Shown here: positions 6,523-8,554 of the stretch, piece by piece
Position numbering within the stretch: position 1 is the stretch's first letter
Layout of the letters: the number at the start of each line of letters is the position of its first letter
Source: Pirellulaceae bacterium
GTDB lineage: Bacteria > Planctomycetota > Planctomycetia > Pirellulales > Pirellulaceae
Direction of reading: 5' to 3'
DNA: 8,554 nucleotides
NCBI GenBank assembly: GCA_020846515.1
Contig: JADLDX010000858.1
Span: forward strand, 1-8,554
Notes under the pieces: generated by a model
Databases searched by the model: none
What the model was told of the DNA's origin: nothing
Seen by the model: the letters and a program-made list of their open reading frames with translations, nothing else
Position numbers and translations under genes: made by a program

Positions 6523-7300
6523 TACGATTCTGGACCAAATCGTCGCCACCAAAATTCAGGAAGTGGCTCGATCACGCGGCAGCACTTCGATGACCGAAGT
6601 CCAGCGAGCGGCCGCGCAGGCCGAACAACCTCGCGACTTCCTGGCCGCTCTCCAAGGCGCGCCGCCCATTCGATTGATCGCCGAAGTCAAAAAGGCCAGC
6701 CCTTCCAAAGGTATCATCCGCGCGGATTTTGATCCCGTGGGTATCGCGCAAGCTTACCAGTCGGCTGGGGCAAGCTGCCTAAGCGTTTTAACCGATCGCC
6801 AGTATTTTCAGGGCTCGATCGATTACCTCAAAGCGATTCGACAGAGCGTGGCACTGCCGCTATTGCGCAAAGACTTCGTCATCGACGAATTTCAGATTTA
6901 TGAAGCCCGCGCGGCCGGCGCCGACGCGGTGTTGCTGATCGCCGAATGCCTGACGCCGGAACGTCTTTGTGAACTGTATGCTTTAATTCGACACTTAGAG
7001 ATGCACGCACTGATCGAGTTGTATGATCCTGCGCATTTGCCCAGCGTATTGGCCACCGGGACGCAGTTGTTGGGCGTGAACAATCGTGACCTGCACACCT
7101 TTGTAGTCGATTTGCATCACACCCTGCGGCTGCAGTCCATGATTCCCGCCGACCGCCTGCTTGTGGCTGAAAGCGGAATTGCGACTCGCGACGATGTATT
7201 GATGCTCCAAAGCGCGGGCGTAGCCGCCATGTTGGTTGGTGAATCTCTGATGCGACAACCTGATATTGCCGTCGCTGTGCGTACGCTTCTGGGCACCTGA
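6518..7300 (+). CDS. trpC: Indole-3-glycerol phosphate synthase
   Basis: TrpC converts CdRP (1-(2-carboxyphenylamino)-1-deoxyribulose 5-phosphate) to indole-3-glycerol phosphate in tryptophan synthesis. The (beta/alpha)8 barrel is complete. Numbering from ATT 6518, key residues are Glu56 and Lys58 in LIAEVKKASPSKG, LRKDFVIDEFQIYEARAAGAD (Lys118), Glu167 in ALIELYDPAHL, Asn189 in LGVNNRDLHTF, AESG (217-220, Glu218 and Ser219) and AMLVGESLM (236-244). The conserved N-terminal helix (STILDQIVATKIQEVA) has no ATG, GTG or TTG before it nearer than about 100 nt upstream, inside purH. ATT at 6518, overlapping the purH TAG, restores the typical N-terminus and a 260-residue length. CTG 6530 would keep most of the helix; GTG 6563 or ATG 6590 would remove it. 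AAGG at 6504-6507 is a weak ribosome site. Expression is probably coupled to purH translation. There is no sign of a fused TrpF. The function is certain; the start is unusual. Confidence 0.95.
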   Translation: MSTILDQIVATKIQEVARSRGSTSMTEVQRAAAQAEQPRDFLAALQGAPPIRLIAEVKKASPSKGIIRADFDPVGIAQAYQSAGASCLSVLTDRQYFQGSIDYLKAIRQSVALPLLRKDFVIDEFQIYEARAAGADAVLLIAECLTPERLCELYALIRHLEMHALIELYDPAHLPSVLATGTQLLGVNNRDLHTFVVDLHHTLRLQSMIPADRLLVAESGIATRDDVLMLQSAGVAAMLVGESLMRQPDIAVAVRTLLGT

Positions 7301-7513
7301 GCCGAATGGAGCGATTGGAGGGCGCTGAACTGGTGAGCGAAGAAGAATCAGCACCCAGCGGATGCTTAACGGTCGGGATGCCAGCCAACCGAAGCTAATG
7401 TTCACGTTGGATACGGGCGACGATGCTCGCGGCGGTAGCCACCACCTGGACTCGGGGTTAGCACTCGGGAATTCGCCATTTTCTTCAGTACTCTTCAGTT
7501 AGAACGCTCGAAT
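7301..7513. other. Intergenic region between trpC and the epimerase gene
   Basis: These 213 bp have no convincing gene and no clear intrinsic terminator (no GC-rich hairpin followed by a T run). They contain direct repeats ACTCGGG (7450-7456 and 7463-7469, 13 bp apart) and TCTTCAGT (7482-7489 and 7492-7499, 10 bp apart), the latter just upstream of the epimerase start. No strong promoter boxes are seen. Confidence 0.5.
7482..7499. repeat. Paired TCTTCAGT direct repeat upstream of the epimerase gene
   Basis: Two identical octamers, TCTTCAGT, start at 7482 and 7492, exactly 10 bp or about one helical turn apart. They end 14 bp before the epimerase ATG. A tandem regulator site is possible, as is chance. 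There is no direct evidence of binding. Confidence 0.4.
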
Positions 7514-8452
7514 ATGAAACGCATTCTCGTTACAGGCGGCGCTGGCTTCATCGGCTCACATATTGCCCAGGCCTTGGTTCGTCGTGGCGATCAAGTTCGG
7601 GTGCTAGATAGCTTGTGCTCAGGTTTCAAACATAATTTGGCCGAAGTGGCTGAAGATATCGAATTCATCGAAGGTGACGTGGCTGATGAGACGGCTGTGG
7701 CTAGGGCGGTGGCCGGTGTTGAGCTGGTCTACCATCAGGCGGCGCTGGCCTCGGTGCCAATGAGTATCGAGAAACCGATGGCTACCAATCAGGCTTGCGT
7801 GACTGGAACGCTGAATGTTCTGAACCAGTCGGTAAAAGCGGGCGTGAAGCGCGTGGTTTATGCTGCCAGTAGCAGTGCCTATGGCGATCGGCCCTATTCT
7901 GCGAAACGCGAAACGGATCTGCCACAAGTCCTCAGTCCTTACGCGGCCGCGAAGCTGGCAGGTGAACTCTACTTGCAAGCTTTCTACCACAGCTTTGGCC
8001 TGGAGACGGTGGGCCTGCGTTACTTCAATGTGTTTGGTCCCCGACAAGACCCGGCCAGTCCCTACTCCGCCGTAATTCCGTTGTTTGTAACGCGATTGCT
8101 CAGTGGCCAACCTCCGATCGTATATGGTGATGGTGGCCAGTCGCGCGACTTCACATTCGTCGGCAATGTTGTACCAGGAAATCGACTGGCCGGCACTGCG
8201 GAAGGCGTAGCCGGCCAGATCATGAACCTGGCCGATGGACGACGAACCAGCCTGTTACAGCTACTGGAACTGCTTGCCAAACTGCTGGGCGTATCTGTTC
8301 AACCAGATTTCCGACCGCCACGCGTGGGCGATGTGCGTGAAAGTCTGGCTGATATCTCCATGGCTCGCAACCTCTTGAATTACGAGCCCTCCACCACATT
8401 AGAAGACGGATTGGCTCAAACGATCGACTACTATCGAAGCTTGGCTAACTGA
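7514..8452 (+). CDS. NAD-dependent sugar-nucleotide epimerase (extended SDR family)
   Basis: This 312-residue protein is an extended short-chain dehydrogenase/reductase acting on nucleotide-sugars. The Rossmann glycine motif is GGAGFIG (8-14), with Asp32 ending beta-2 and Asp55 after beta-3 (likely NAD contacts) and HQAALASVP at 74-82. The catalytic set is Ser119-Ser121 in ASSSAYG plus Tyr143 and Lys147 in SPYAAAKLAGE. The substrate half shows LRYFNVFGPRQDP (168-180), YGDGGQSRDFTFVGNVV (204-220), RRTSLLQLL and GDVRESLADIS. The last motifs and length resemble UDP-GlcNAc/UDP-Glc 4-epimerases of the WbpP/Gne type, so cell-surface polysaccharide precursor synthesis is the likely role. dTDP-glucose dehydratase or UDP-glucuronate decarboxylase is less likely. 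The usual DAN or QAN after NVV is PGN here (221-223). ATG 7514 begins directly at the Rossmann strand; no Shine-Dalgarno is seen. The exact substrate is uncertain. Confidence 0.93.
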   Translation: MKRILVTGGAGFIGSHIAQALVRRGDQVRVLDSLCSGFKHNLAEVAEDIEFIEGDVADETAVARAVAGVELVYHQAALASVPMSIEKPMATNQACVTGTLNVLNQSVKAGVKRVVYAASSSAYGDRPYSAKRETDLPQVLSPYAAAKLAGELYLQAFYHSFGLETVGLRYFNVFGPRQDPASPYSAVIPLFVTRLLSGQPPIVYGDGGQSRDFTFVGNVVPGNRLAGTAEGVAGQIMNLADGRRTSLLQLLELLAKLLGVSVQPDFRPPRVGDVRESLADISMARNLLNYEPSTTLEDGLAQTIDYYRSLAN

Positions 8453-8453
8453 C

Positions 8454-8554
8454 CTAAGCGCGCTGGGCACCGGGACGGCCGGACTCGACGACAAAGCTGG
8501 CTCGAACAAGACGCTCACCGCCGGGCTGACTGACTTTGGGTATAACGCAGTAGT
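8454..8554 (-). CDS. Possible C-terminal tail of a convergent gene (partial, uncertain)
   Basis: On the minus strand one frame is open from the window edge to a TAG at 8454-8456, encoding about 33 residues ending VVESGRPGAQRA. It would be tail-to-tail with the epimerase gene, one base apart. The piece is too short to recognise, and other frames in this GC-rich stretch are also open, so it may not be coding. Confidence 0.2.
   Translation of the reverse strand, partial: YCVIPKVSQPGGERLVRASFVVESGRPGAQRA

Noticed and set aside
7398..7502. 34-codon open frame starting ATG before the epimerase gene
   Set aside because: No ribosome site, no recognisable sequence and a length expected by chance.

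Overview
The window looks like chromosomal housekeeping DNA from a planctomycete, probably of the Pirellulales. This is inferred from the wording of several proteins, above all the small TIM-barrel isomerase and the enlarged valyl-tRNA synthetase, from the sparse Shine-Dalgarno signals, and from the scattered biosynthetic genes. It cannot be proved from the sequence alone. I see no phage, insertion sequence, CRISPR array, rRNA or tRNA gene.

The left half (16-4195) is read on the minus strand. A 268-residue xylose-isomerase-like TIM-barrel protein (4195-3389) lies upstream of valS (3144-16). The 244-bp gap between them holds a C-rich block, G-rich in the minus-strand transcript, that fits the G-quadruplex pattern. 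It also holds a possible valS -10 box. ValS has the usual catalytic, editing, anticodon-binding and C-terminal arm regions plus two insertions: a charged helical segment in the editing domain and a four-cysteine ribbon just after the KMSKS loop.

A divergent, gene-poor stretch of about 750 bp (4196-4950) separates the two halves. It carries a six-copy degenerate repeat with 15-bp spacing, a three-copy 12-bp repeat, a short palindrome, and weak promoter candidates facing each way. No convincing gene is seen in it.

The right half is read on the plus strand. purH (last two steps of IMP synthesis) is followed without a gap by trpC (indole-3-glycerol phosphate synthase of tryptophan synthesis). 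The family-conserved TrpC N-terminus has no ATG, GTG or TTG at the right place. It begins naturally at an ATT that overlaps the purH stop codon, so a rare start codon with translational coupling is likely. After a 213-bp gap comes an NAD-dependent sugar-nucleotide epimerase of the extended SDR family, resembling UDP-GlcNAc/UDP-Glc 4-epimerases. The last 102 bp hold no certain gene, though the C-terminal tail of a convergent gene is possible.

The genes are mostly core metabolism and translation rather than one dedicated system. I found no clear previously undescribed multi-gene system. The points most worth checking are the trpC start, the ValRS insertions, the 15-bp repeat array and the G-rich tract.
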